Source: Planktothrix sp. PCC 11201
GTDB lineage: Bacteria; Cyanobacteriota; Cyanobacteriia; Cyanobacteriales; Microcoleaceae
Assembly: GCF_900009135.1 (NCBI RefSeq)
Contig: NZ_LT797711.1
Location: 682,138 to 746,137, forward strand
Reading direction: 5' to 3'
Length of the DNA: 64,000 bases
Shown here one piece after another: positions 48,101-58,600 of this stretch. Position 1 is the stretch's first letter, and each line of letters starts with the position of its first letter. The notes under the pieces are model-generated. The model worked only from the letters and a program-made list of their open reading frames with translations, made no database searches and was not told the origin of the DNA. The position numbers and the translations under genes were made by a program.

Positions 48101-49582
48101 GCGGGTCGAAAAACGTTGGGCTAGTTCTTGTAAAGCGGTTTTGTTATGAGCAGAAATTGTTAATAGATAACTAGGAAGGGGTTGCTTAATTTCTGTTGTC
48201 TTGATCTCGGGTGCTTTTTCCACAATTACATGGGCATTTGTTCCCGAAAAACCGAAGGAACTTACCCCAGCCATGGGAATTTTGTTGTTATTTGGCCAAG
48301 GGATAGTTTGGGTGGGAATTTTGATAGAATTGTCTTGCCAATTAATCAGAGGATTAGGGGTTTGAAAGTGAAGATGGGCAGGTATTTCACCATGTTGAAG
48401 TACCAGAATTGTCTTGATAATTCCCGCCATCCCGGCGGCAGCTTCGAGGTGTCCGATATTGGTTTTCACTGAACCAATATAAAGAGGCTGCGCTCGTTTT
48501 CCATAAACAGAAGCGATCGCATTCATTTCTATCGGGTCTCCTAAAGAAGTTCCCGTGCCATGAGCTTCTATATACCCAACGTCTTCAGGGGTGATTCTAG
48601 CATCGGCAATGGCTTGACGGAGCAGTTCTTGTTGAGCAGGGCCACTGGGAACGGTCAACCCGGCAGCGGCCCCGTTATGGTTGACCGCCGACCCCCGCAG
48701 AATGGCAAGAATGCGATCGCCTTTTTTCTGTGCCTCTGATAAAGTTTTTAAGACTAAAACCCCACACCCTTCGCCACGCCCATAGCCATTGGCAGAAGCG
48801 TCAAAAGTTTTGCAGCGACCATCGGGGGACAACATTCCCGACTGGGAAAGATTAATCGCAATTGCCGGATTTAAAATGAGGTTGACCCCGGCAACTAAAG
48901 CGAGTTCACATTCATGATTTCTCAGGCTACTAATTGCTTGATGAACTGCTACCAAAGAAGACGCACAGGCCGCATCAATAGACAGACAAGGCCCCCTAAG
49001 ATTGAAGAAATAAGATAGTCTACCTGCGGCTGCACTCAGGGCATTTCCTGTGCCAAAAAAAGAGTCAATTTGATCATAACTGCTGTTGTAAACCGTAATG
49101 GCATTATCAACACTGGTGATGCCAACAAATACCCCAACGGTATTATCTGCTAAATTATTCGGGGGTAAATTGGCATTTTCTAAGGCTTCCCAAGTTACTT
49201 CTAATAGTAACCTTTGTTGGGGATCCATTGAGGTGGCTTCGCGGGAAGAAATAGAAAAGAAACGGGCATCAAATTCTGTAATATCCCGTTGAAGAAATCC
49301 ACCATAGGAAGTGTTTATTTTTCCCAGTGTCGGTTCTTTTGCATAAAATTTTGAGCTATCCCAACGACTTTTAGGAACTTCTATGATCGCGTCAAGTCCA
49401 GCTTGACAATAATTCCAATATTCTTCAGGAGATGTAATACCACCAGGGAAATGACATCCCATGCCAACAACAGCAATGGGCTCCCTTTGTCTAGTTTCTA
49501 ATTCGGTAATACGAGCCTGCATTACCTCCATTTTTGTTAAAGTTGTTGCGATTAATTTTTTATAATCTGTATTTTGAACCAT
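39128..49582 (-). CDS. mcyE: McyE, hybrid PKS-NRPS KS-AT-ACP-CM-AMT-C-A-PCP-C (Adda completion and D-Glu)
   Basis: McyE makes the last extension and beta-amination of Adda and then adds D-Glu. In 3484 residues: KS (Cys in DAACASSLVAVH near 208), AT (GHSVGEYVAACI near 650; QAFHSPLM), ACP (NLGADSIILTDF near 967), C-methyltransferase (IEIGGGTGATSET near 1217), a glutamate-1-semialdehyde-type PLP aminotransferase (about 1545-1930; FSNTGTEAIMAAVR, DEIITGF, Lys in IYGKAIGGGLP near 1779), condensation (HHIVVDGWS near 2120), adenylation (YTSGSTGNPKGV near 2585), carrier (FEIGGHSLMLSRI near 2974) and a final condensation (HHIISDGWS near 3168). The pocket is D-P-R-H-S-G-V-V-G-K, the known McyE Glu code. 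The integrated aminotransferase is the diagnostic feature. It is 57 bp downstream of mcyD, with GGGAG before the ATG. Confidence 0.97.
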   Translation of the reverse strand: MVQNTDYKKLIATTLTKMEVMQARITELETRQREPIAVVGMGCHFPGGITSPEEYWNYCQAGLDAIIEVPKSRWDSSKFYAKEPTLGKINTSYGGFLQRDITEFDARFFSISSREATSMDPQQRLLLEVTWEALENANLPPNNLADNTVGVFVGITSVDNAITVYNSSYDQIDSFFGTGNALSAAAGRLSYFFNLRGPCLSIDAACASSLVAVHQAISSLRNHECELALVAGVNLILNPAIAINLSQSGMLSPDGRCKTFDASANGYGRGEGCGVLVLKTLSEAQKKGDRILAILRGSAVNHNGAAAGLTVPSGPAQQELLRQAIADARITPEDVGYIEAHGTGTSLGDPIEMNAIASVYGKRAQPLYIGSVKTNIGHLEAAAGMAGIIKTILVLQHGEIPAHLHFQTPNPLINWQDNSIKIPTQTIPWPNNNKIPMAGVSSFGFSGTNAHVIVEKAPEIKTTEIKQPLPSYLLTISAHNKTALQELAQRFSTRLESHPEIGDICYSAAVGRAKLSERLAIVANTLPELQQRLVAFADQTFLDNLTFYQRFTEEKQPKVVFLFTGQGACYPGMGEQLYQTEPTFRQYIDQCAEILSSYLEYPLTEILFGEHTNLLNQTAYAQPAIFALEYAIAMLWKSWGITPSLLIGHSVGEYVAACIARVFSLEAGLALIVKRGQLMQTTKTGKMASIFADEATVLSLIQNYKNTVAIAAINHPQQIVISGEIARIEEIIINCKQQKIATQYLSVNQAFHSPLMEPILNEFEQEAGRISYHRPQILLVSGIDGKILENAPDASYWRQQCRQPVQFLASLNTALNKGYNLFLEVGSRPILAEQGRRYHIGGIWLGSLNRGLDNWQTMLSALGQLYLNGVYFNPEKFNQNYGYKQVRLPNYPFQRKRFQFQPTVGQETTQIKEIYPELETTKITELKVQNMQKHQLEIRQQLKSILALLLKENQNDIRDDETLLNLGADSIILTDFSRKVEEKFKVKVKIDQLFTDLQTIADIAEYIYNSIEPKNLETASEKTRLNQAEIVNFDPEINNYIEVISQLQPIATAYIIKALEALGKKINPGETWTTESIKQTLPIAPKYQVLVTRYLQDLEQANIIQNQGNIWAVKNLPASFSLPQAIENLQKTCPSAKPELEMLQRCGENLAEVLKGNIDPLTLIFPEGSVTHAESIYGNSPVSRLMNQRVAEAINLTLNNFSPSINPYKIIEIGGGTGATSETILNNLNPNQVAYSFSELSPFLLNQARQKFQGKYNLNFHQLDIEKSPASQGIPAHSYHIVVAANVLHATRNITETLTNIRELLLPGGYLILLETVENNSWLNLTFGLTPGWWRFQDKELRLDTPLLSGESWCSVLKRCGFATANSFSKQNNINIYNGQELIIACAAAEILPIPQTPKATQFSTTTSGKEALMMAQLQSLKDLKDLHEKTIIKQLEVLQSVGNTPNVITEQPIVHTEIIPSQNNQIETIFPAQKEQQKPIAPSLNPLALKINENKSLTEKQQDFINNLQAIYNQKTAKSKAYSQNSRKTMVDVKPTIDFRMTLKEFQYPIVSESAQGACFRDIDGNDYIDLAMGFGVNFFGHSPDFVIAAVQEQMQQGIGLGMQSNLAAETAALISEMAGVERVAFSNTGTEAIMAAVRIARSRTKRPKIVMFSGSYHGTFDGILARVGEDTTSTQPVSLGTPSGMVEDVIVLSYGVEESLEIIAAHSDDLAAVLVEPVQSRKPDLQPQEFLQKLRKLTQEKGIALIFDEIITGFRIAPGGAQQWFNIEADIVIYGKAIGGGLPISMICGKADFLDTVDGGFWEYGDDSHPQTELTAFGGTFCRHPLALAACRAVLLYLKEQSPTIQERVNQLTQRLATETNQFFQEIGIPIRIVNFGSLFRFEPFGAYSLFLQPIELPLFYYLLNLKGIYTWEKRVCFLSTCHTNEDIDKVIAAVKSAIIELQQGGFFANAKLPKVKKQEKNVESDDEDGRENLNPINQQFPTSEAQRQLWLLAELDRNASASYNVTASLELRGSLDISALQEAINQVINRHEALRTKIVEQGEVQEVINSVKIQLTLINLNDEQNPQAMALALRSQFSKKPFDLSIAPLFAVILIRLTPDHYLLSLKTHHIVVDGWSLGLILDEIGQLYSTQIGATTNPLELPMQFRQYLALREQEAQSPQMLEHRDFWLKTYQGEIPAFELPTDFPRPAVKTYTGGQESKIVAPELWQNLQTVGRQNQATLFMTMFAAYTAFLSRISSHNDLVIGIPISGRQIEGSDQLVGFCSQFLPIRMKVDITNSFVEHLQRTKQTLIAAFRHQSYTLENLLAALQLQRDFSRSPLISVSFNIDPSLTLPEFEGLKVSLPPEPIGYTPFDVGFNFIEVNNNLIIYCNYNTELFKQGTIKQFLESFEILLDGVIHNANSLLHQLPLLTKLQRENLLAELIGETRELPENATIIDDFVSQVNSTPNAPALVSGETTLTYQELNQKVNRLTHYLQHQYQLGAGKVIGLMMGRNQNLIISILAIFKTGATYVPIDAEYPNNRIDFIIKDSGCHVCLTESNLTSKLPQEIETICLDKIANILAKYGDKEPSIPPDSSQIAYIFYTSGSTGNPKGVMGRHLSILNVIQSLRLTFDLDKYPEWRYIFTAAVTHDPSIRNIFLPLTIGAPLYIYEVKYIGHLVSFLQENQINALHTTPSIYREILGLLEPGETISSLKYISVGGEKLDRETALALRQRFPGKIVSNVYGSTETCVGVSQYKINENLDTDVPLGQVFHNNRLFVLDEFNNPVPLHIVGEICVEGAALASGYHNLPEITKEKFKPGFFDQKTTLFRTGDLGKQTAPGVIEFMGRKDNQVKVNGYRIDPGEIEYQLNHYPQIERAIILPIQVNNQTQLSAYCQTDKQIEISEIREFLANFLPVYMIPSYFIFLKQFPLTKHGKLDLNSLIAMNETGKSTLVNYVAPRNNLELNLVRIWEKILTKHPIGIFDNFFEIGGHSLMLSRIVTHVHKELNVSVKLADFFKVPTIAGLAILVSKTEYDYQEPIPTIPLQKSYPMSHGQRRLWALEFLDRNHNAYGMPSVYQFKGNLNIAAFENAFQQLIQRHEILRTTFTLIDNQPRQVVHNQMNFGIKQIDLTNYLETEQAKLIAEAISHNAKTTFDLEVGPLLQVKLLKLSQENYIVLFNMHHIISDGWSAGVLIKDFLGHYHTYRQQNSELLPPLKIHYKDYTDWQENQLKTSKLQAQRDYWLTKLTPAPQHLNLPFDYPRPAIQSFQGKTVIWKPNSELIEHFQILIKDQEASLFMGLLTLVKSFLFRYTEQNEITVGSPIAGRNHPDLESQIGFYVNTLVLRDQIRADDSFLNVLTKVKTTTLEAYENQEYPFDKVVSDLNLPRDPSRNALFDVAVALQNNQNVDLALEGITVNSIDPEMTTAKFDLEFIFVEEEELYLKLIYNTDIFINERILLMVNLLENLMEQVIKYPDQPLIKLSLESSNSHQEYSDLFAEDFNF

Positions 49583-49639
49583 GCAGGCTCCCGGTATTTA
49601 TTTACCTTTAGGTTTGTCACTATATCAGATTTTGCTTGA

Positions 49640-52600
49640 TTAATCAAGCTCGATTAACTTTTGATTAAGTAATATAGCAAGCTCCTCCTCACTCAGACTG
49701 TCATAGGGATTTAGAGACTCTGTGGGTGCATCCGTTTTGATCTCGAAATCGAGATCACTTGCTAATATTTCTGCTCGCAGGTAGGCACTTAAACTTAGGA
49801 TATTAGGATAATCAAAAATAATCGAAGCGGACAAGGTGCAACCTAAATCATTTTCTAGGCGATTTTTAAATTCTATTACCATTAGGGAGTTTAAGCCTAA
49901 GTCTAAAAATGATGTTTGTTGAGAAATGACTTTATTAGCTTTTAACCCAGTAACTTCGCGTAATATCTGTTCAATTCCTTGAGATAAAGTGGCGATTCGC
50001 TCATCTATGGAGACAGATTTTAACCTCTGCAATAATTTCGCCGAATTTTCTGGTTTTTGTGCTTTTGGGGTTAATACTTCGGCAAAGAAGGGTTGATTAA
50101 TATTAAAAGATTGGTTAAAAATAGACCAGTCAATATCAAGAATTACTCCTTGGACAACCTTACCTAGAATTAACGAATTGAGATATTTAAAAGCCGTATC
50201 AGCCGACTGACTTTGAATCCCCCAATTAGCAAAACGTTGTTGTTCAATTTCATTCCCCGTATTCCAAGCTCCCCAATTAATACTAATTCCAGGTAATCCT
50301 AAACTATGTCGTTGCTGCATTAAAGCATCCATAAAAGCATTAGCAGCAGCATAATTACTTTGACCAGGTGAACCCAGAATCACAGCAGCAGAAGAAAAGC
50401 TAATAAAAAAGTCTAAACATTGGGGGCGAGTATAGTGATCTAATAATAAAGTTCCTTCTACTTTAGGACGCATGACGTTTTGATATTTTTGCCAATTTTG
50501 ATTAATTAAAAGTCCATCATCTAAGACAGCAGCAGCATGAATTACCCCTCGTAAAGATGGCAAATCGGCTCCAAAACGAGAGAATAATTGTTCCATCTCT
50601 ACGGGAGAACTAATATCAATACTGATAATTGTAATCTCTGTGCCTTTTTCGGCAAACGAGGCAATTAATTCGGGTTGAGATTTAATATTCCGACTGCATA
50701 AAACTAAGTGACTCGCCCCCATTTGGGATAACCATTCAGCGGCTAATAATCCCAGTTTTCCCAAACCGCCAGTGATTAAATAAGCTCCTTCTTTGCTCAC
50801 AAACTGCTGTTTTTGTGCTGCGGGAATGGTCGCAGAAACTAACCTAGCTCCATAACGGTTTCCCTGACGTAAAGCTAGACGTAATTCATTATTTGAAGTA
50901 TGCAATTGATTGAATAATAACTCAGCTTCATCTGCTTCTGCTGTCATCGATAAATCTAAACATACACAACGCATTTGGGGATATTCTTGATTAATAACTG
51001 CTCCTAATCCCCATAAATAAGATTGTTGAGGTTCTAAGGCAGGATCTTCTAATATTTGATTAGCACCACGAGTAATTAGCCATAAATCAGGTAATTTTTG
51101 CCAGTTATTAGTCAGAGTTTGAATTAAGTTCAATGCCGCATGGCAACTTGTGTAAATACTCTCTGTATCTTCTGCAACTGATCCGGTTTCCCAAGAAAAA
51201 ATTACGCCTGTGGGAAATTCTCCCGACGGATATGCTTGTTGATATAAACGCTGAAAATCAGTTTTTTCAGCAGGATTTATCACAAAATAATCTTGAGAGT
51301 CGCATTGATAGTTGTTGCCAATTTCTACTATTATAACTTTTTCTCCCGCTTTTTTCAACAAATTAATCAAGGAATTTAATGCTGTTTTCGGATGCACAAA
51401 TATTAACCAAGAATTTTTAAAATTGTTATTGACAGTTGGTAGTGCAGCAAGTTTTTCCCATTGAACTTGATAAAAACAATTTTTCTCAGTTTCTTGCCAT
51501 AAACGCTGTAAAACTTCTGGTTTAGTCCGCCGTGCTGTTAAATTTTCAAAGCGAGCGCAAAGCTGTTTTTCCTGATTATAAATATCTACATCTACGCACA
51601 TTTCACCCTGAGAATCCGATTTAACATTAACCTGTGTCCAAACCTGATCACCAGGATTTCGGAATAATTCTAATGAAGAAAACCCATAGGGTAAATGCAA
51701 TTCTTGACCATGAATTTCAGGAAAAGCTGCACCAATACTTTGCAAGCAAGCATCTAAAAGGACAGGATGGAAACAATAACGCTGGTCTGCTAAACTGCGG
51801 TCAATACTAATCTTAGCCTGAGAACCATTTTCTAAAGAAAATAATTCTTGAATCGCTTGAAATCCCTTTCCATAACTGATTCCCATTTGCTGATAAAGTT
51901 CATAGAATCGAGCAATAGAAACCGCTTTCCGTTCTGCTTTTTCATCTTTTTTAAATTCCGATTCAGCAACTCCTTTAAGATTATTAGATTCAACCTCACC
52001 AGTAACATGAAGAATCCATTGATCTGCTGTAGAATTATGACTAAATATTTCAAAACTATAGCTTTGTTTAGATAATTTTTGGGGTTTAAAAATCATTTGT
52101 AATATTGTGGGAGTTGCCGATAATAACAATCCCTGATGAATTGAAACATTTTGAAGGATGATAAAATTATCAGGCAATATTTTCTGACTAGCTGCTAAAA
52201 TTGCTTCTATAAATCCTGTCGCTGGAAATAAAACCTGCTCAAATACCTGGTGTTCTTGAAGATAATTTGGCTGCTCTGAACTGATCTCGCCCTCAAATAC
52301 AATTTCCCCAGTCGCTAACTTTTTAAAATCCCGAATAAAAGGATGTAAATTCGTTTTTATGTCGGTGACAGAAAATTCAGAATTTGATATCCAATAACGT
52401 TCTCGTTGAAATGGATAAGTTGGTAAAGAAATCCGTTTCCCTTGTTTAAATACCTCCGTCCATTCTACGGAATAACCATTCACAAAAAGTGTCGCTAAAC
52501 TTCTATACATTTGGGCTTGTTCATCTTGTCCAGGTACAATACTAGGGAGCCATAATATTTCTTGATTTGGCGAAATTAGTCGCGCCATACCTAATAATAC

Positions 52601-55600
52601 AGGTTTAGAACCAACTTCCAGAAAACAGCGATAACCACTATCAATTAAGCACTTAAACCCTTGACTAAACTGCACCGTACTTCTAAGATGATTGACCCAA
52701 TAATCGGGAGTCGCAATTTCTTGACCGATGGGTTTACCTGTAATATTACTAATAATCGTTAAGCTAGGTTCATGCAATGAAATCTTCTCTAAAACCTTGG
52801 CAAAATCATTAAGAATTGGTTCCATTAAAGGGGAATGGAAAGCATGGGATACGGCTAAACGTTTAGTTTTATAGCCTTGATCTATAAAGCTTTTCTCCAG
52901 TTGATCAACAATTTCATTTACCCCAGAAATCACTGTAATTGAGCCATTAGCCGAACCAATATTAACTTGATTTTGATAGGAAATAAGGGCCGCCGCCACG
53001 GTTTCATAATCAGCATAAATAGCTGCCATACTGCCATTGTGGGGTAATTCTCCCATTAACCGACCCCGTTGGATAACTAATTTTAAAGCATCTTCTAAAG
53101 AGAAAACTCCGGCTAAACAAGCTGCTACATATTCACCAATACTATGTCCTAAAAGTGCTGAAGGTTCTATTCCCCAAGATTGCCATAATTTAGCCAGTGC
53201 ATATTCAAAAGAAAACAGCACGGGCTGGGTGATTTGAGTCTGTTCTAATAGCTGGCTATTGGGCAATTTAAAGATTAAATCTAATAGGGATTTTTCTAAA
53301 ATAGGTTCTAGGATTTGATTACAAATATCTAAAGTATTTTTAAAGACGGGTTCTCGGTGATAAAGGGTTTCTCCCATTCCCGAATATTGCGAGCCTTGTC
53401 CTGAAAATAGAAAAGCTATTTTCAGATTATTTTCTGATAAAATTGGTGTAATTAATTGTTGAGAATTCTCACCTTTTTGGAAACTAACCAGTGCTGCTTG
53501 TGCCGTTGTCATTGATTCAGCTAAAATACAGAGTCGATGCTGAAAAATAGCCCGTCCTGTAGTAGCTGTAAAACAAACATCAGCAAAATTGACAGACCCA
53601 TTCAAAGCCTCTTGATAATTTTTAGTTAACTCTTGGAGAGATCTTTCGGAACGAGCCGAAAGCGGTAATAGGTAAAAGTTATGCTCGGATTTTTGAGGTG
53701 AACTAGAGTCAATTTCTCCCACAATAATATGGGCATTGGTTCCACTAAAACCAAAGGAACTTACCCCGGCAATTCTTTGGCGTTCACTAGGATTCCAGGG
53801 TTTTCCACCCACAGGAACTTCAAAAATATTAGAACTCCAATCAAACCGAGGGTTGGGTTTTTTAAAGTGCAGATGGGGAGGAATTTTATGGTGTTGTAAC
53901 GCTAAAACTGTTTTAATTAATCCGGCAATTCCTGCCGCTCCTTCTAAGTGTCCTAAATTCGTTTTAACAGAACCAATAACTAAAGGTTGATTCGGGGGAC
54001 GTTTGCCAAAAACCGCAGCCATACTTTCTAATTCAATCGGATCTCCAAGGGCAGTTCCCGTACCATGAGCTTCGATATAATCTATTTGTTCTGGTTGCAG
54101 ATTTGCTGTGTTCAAGGCTTGATATAATAATTTTTCTTGCGCCGCACCATTCGGGACTGTTAACCCACTACTGGGGCCGTCATGATTGACTGCTGTACCA
54201 TAAATTTTGGCTAAAATATGATCGCCATTCTTAATAGCTTGACTCAATCTTTTTAGAACAATTATTCCACAACCTTCGCCTCGCACCATGCCATTTGCAC
54301 TCTGATCAAATGTCTTGCAATGTCCATCGGGTGCCAGCATTTGGGCGCGACTTTCAATTAAAGAAATAACCGGGGTGATGATAACATTAACCCCCCCGGC
54401 TAAAGCCAGATCACACTCACCATTTCGCAAGGCATTGTAAGCTAAATTTACTGCCACTAATGAGGAAGAACAAGCGGTATCAATTGTCATTGATGGGCCT
54501 TGCAAACCCAGGATATAAGAAAGCCGACCGGAAACTACACTAACAGAAGTTCCCGAACCCGTATAGGCATTAATTGCTTCTGGAGAATAACTTAATTGGG
54601 CATAATCTTGAGTCATGCACCCAATAAAAACTCCCGTTTGACTATTGCGTAATTTTTGCGGATTTTGTCCTGCCATTTCTAATGCTTGCCAAGCGGTTTC
54701 TAATAGCAAACGTTGCTGAGGATCGATGGCGTTTGCTTCCCGGGGAATAATGCCGAAAAATTCCGCATCAAATTGATCAATTTGCTCTAAAAATGCACCA
54801 TAAGGAGAGTATATTTTACCTGCTTTATCGGGATCGGGATCATACCAAATTTTCATATCCCAGCGATTTTTAGGAATTTCTCCGACGGCATCTTTTCCCT
54901 GTTCTAAAAGTTCCCAAAAAGATGTTAAATCCTTGGCACTGCCAGGAAATTGGCAAGCCATACCGACAATTACAATCGGATCTTCTTCTAGGTATGGTTT
55001 GTCTGGGGTAGATTCTTTAATCTGTTTTTGAAGGATTTCTGATGATATTTTTTCTGGAATAGGAGTTAGTATCGGTTCGGAACTATCTAAAACTTCCCGC
55101 AGTAAATAATCGGCTAAAGTTTCCACATTGGGAAAACGAAATGCAATAGTTGATGGCAGGGAACAATCAAAATCTGTTTGCAAAAGATTGCGAAGTTCTG
55201 TAGAGGTGAGGGAGTCCATTCCTAAATCAAAAAATCCTTGTTGGGGAGCAATAATTTCATCATTTGAGTGTCCTAAAATATTGGATACACACAAACTCAG
55301 ATGATTAATTAACCAACTACGACGCTGTTTTATGGGTAGGGTTTGCCATTGTTTTAAAATATGGGAAAATGGACTAGAAGTTTGGAGTTTGGCTTGAGAT
55401 CGGAAGTTTTGATAAAAGCTTTGGTTAATATAAGGAAAACGTTGCCAGTCAATAATAATTACACCCGCGCGAATAATCTGATTAAATAGGATTTTTTCTA
55501 GGGTATTAAGAGCTAAATTAGGTTTAATTGCTTGATAACCTTTAGAGGCTAATCTCTCTAAAACATTACGATCTACTGCCGCACCAATTTCGCTCCAAGG

Positions 55601-58600
55601 CCCCCAGTTAATCACAGTTCCTGGTAAATTATTCGCCTGACGATAATAGATAAAAGCATCTTCAAAAGCATTAGCAGCGGCAGCATTTGCCTGTCCTGCC
55701 GAGCCAATTAAAGACACAGCGGAGGTATAACAAACAAAGAAATCTAAAGGGTCATTTAAGGTGAGTTTATGTAGCAACCAAGTTCCTTTGACTTTCGGTG
55801 CTAAAACATAATTAAAACTCTTTGGTGTTAGTCGCAGTAATGTTGTATCATCTAGGGTTCCCGCAATATGAAAAATGCCCCTGACCGGATATTCTGAACG
55901 GCATTCTTCTAGTAAAATATGCAGTTTTTCCGCATTTGTCACATCACAGTCTTTAATTTTAATATCGACGGGATTAGATGGCAAACTTGCCAAAATTTCA
56001 GGGTTAACAGCTTGTACACCACTGCGACTACACAAAACTAAATGACGAGCACCTCTTTCTACCATCCATCGGGCAGTCGCTAACCCTAAACCTCCAGTTC
56101 CTCCTGAAATTAAATAATAGCCATCGGGACTAAAATTGATCGTTCCTGCTGCGAGTTTTCGCTGTACTAAACGCGGACAAAAACGTTGTTCACCCCGCAG
56201 AGCGATGCGATTTTCTGGGGTATTGCTGTAGATTTCTCGAAATAACTTTTCTTCTAAGTTTTGTTCGTTAGGGTCTAAATCAATGACTCTAAAATTGAGT
56301 TCGGGATGTTCTAATCCTAAGCTTAAAGCAATTCCTAATAGAGAAGATTGAGCGGGAGAAGTTAGAGTTTTTATTTCTTTTGCGGGTACGGCTCCTTGAG
56401 TGACAAGAATCAGAGATGGGGGATTTTTTTGTTGTAATAATGCTTGTAATAAAAACAGAAACCGTTGACAATGAACTTCTACTTCTTGATCAATTTCCCC
56501 TGCTATTTTTTCCAGTCCCCAAAAGTACAAGATTTGATGGGTTTCTGGTGTTAAAAGGGTTTGTAATACCGATAGGTAATCCTCGGCACAATCGGGATTA
56601 ATGTCTTCAGGGAAAAGCACCGAACAACCAACGCCTCGCTGTTGTAATGGGGGAATTAAATTGTTAGCAATTCCTTGGGTATCAGCAAAGATGATTTGAT
56701 CGGAGTTAGATTTTGAATGGAAAGGGATCAATCTGTCACTGCTTTTGGCAATGATCACACTTTGTTTTAATAGATTTCGGGTTTGGGGTTGGCTGGGTTC
56801 AATAATATTAATATCTTCAAATTGATGCTGAGTGAGTAAATTTTGCCAAGATTCTGTATTAACTAAAGGATAGCCATGGCGGAGCGGATCTTGACTACAT
56901 AACCACCAGCCGTCCGTTAGGCCAAACGTTAAATCTACCCAACGTCTGGCTCCGGTACTTTCTAATAGTATTAGTAGTCCATTGGGAGCGATTAAAGAGC
57001 GTACATTTTCCAGGGTTTTTTGAATATCTGCTGTGGCATGAAGAACGTTAGCGGCAATAATAATATCAAAATTTCCAGGGAGAAAACCTTGATTAAAGGG
57101 ATTTTTTTCTATATCTAAAGTTTGATATTGAATGAAGGAATAATTTTTGTTATTTTCCTTGGCTCTATTTAAAAAGCTGGAGGAAATATCGGTAAATACA
57201 TATTCAATTTGTTCGGGAGATAAATGGGGTAAAATTGCAGCAGTGGTGGCTCCTGTTCCGCCGCCAATTTCCAGAATCCGTAGCTGATGATTGCTTGGTA
57301 AATTAGCGATCGCACAGTTAATAGTTACTGCTACTAACTGATTCATTAGTTTAGCTCCAGCAGCTTCAGAATAAATTGAGGCGATCGCATTTATATCTCC
57401 TTGGGGGAATATTAAGTCTAATGGCTCAATTTGACGACGCATGACTTCAGCTAAAGCTAAACCACAACGTTCTATTAGATTAATTTCGGCTGGATAATCA
57501 GGAAATTGTTGGCGAAGATCTTGAATTTGTGATTGAGAAAGGGTTTCTAATTCTTTTGTCAATAACCAGCCATCTTGTTGCCAAGTAACAATTTTTTCCT
57601 CGGCTAAAATTTCTAGGCATCGAGATAATAAAGGACGATAAAACTCAACTATTTCGCCTTGAATAGCAATCTGTTCTTCGGGGTAAGTTTGACCTAATTT
57701 GGGTTGCCAATTCAGTTGTTTTAAGGCTTCCCAAATATAAGTAATGCTTAAACTTTCCAGGGCTTCTAGTAAGCGTTCATATTGGGGTAATTTGTCTCCC
57801 AATTGCTGTTCTAATTGCGCTGGTTGAATTTGAGCTTTAATCAGATCAGGCGTGACTAAAGTGTCTCTCCCATTAGCTAATAGTGGTAGTAAAGGAATCC
57901 ATTCTTCTAGGTAGGTTTGGGGTTGATTTTCTTGGGGAATAATATCTTGAGATTGTACGGGTTTTAGTTCTAAGCCGATAATTGATGCAATCAGTTCACC
58001 TTGGGGGGAATAGATATCAATATCGGAGATAATAATATGAGGATGATCATGATTTGGCTGGAGTCGAGCGACACTAATAACAATATCGTCGGGGGCAGTG
58101 AAAAATTGAAATTTAGCAATCCGAATGGGTACATAAGTTACCGATGATTCTTGTTTGAATAAAACAGCAGCAATCACCTGAAAACAAGCGTCTAACATCG
58201 CGGGATGAAAATGATATTTTTTCGCTTCTAAGCGGAGAGTATCTGTTAATTTGATTTGAGCAAAAGCTGTATTATTACCCCTCCTAAGTTGATCAATTAG
58301 CTGAAAGTTGCTACCGTAATTAACTCCCGCTTTTTGGTAAGTTTGATAAAAGGAATTAATCTCAACTTCTTCTGGACAATTTGCTTTTATTTTTTCTAGG
58401 TGATCAACGGTTGAATCAATTGCAGGCAATAGGGAATATTGCCTATTCCCTATTGCCCATTCCCCATTCATGGATTTTGATTGATCAATTTCCCCCGTCA
58501 CCAAGATTTCCCAGTTTTGATCAATTTGATGATAAATTTGCCAACTTTTATCGGTGACAATTAATTGTAATATATCTTGTTTATCTGTTAAAACTAAGGC

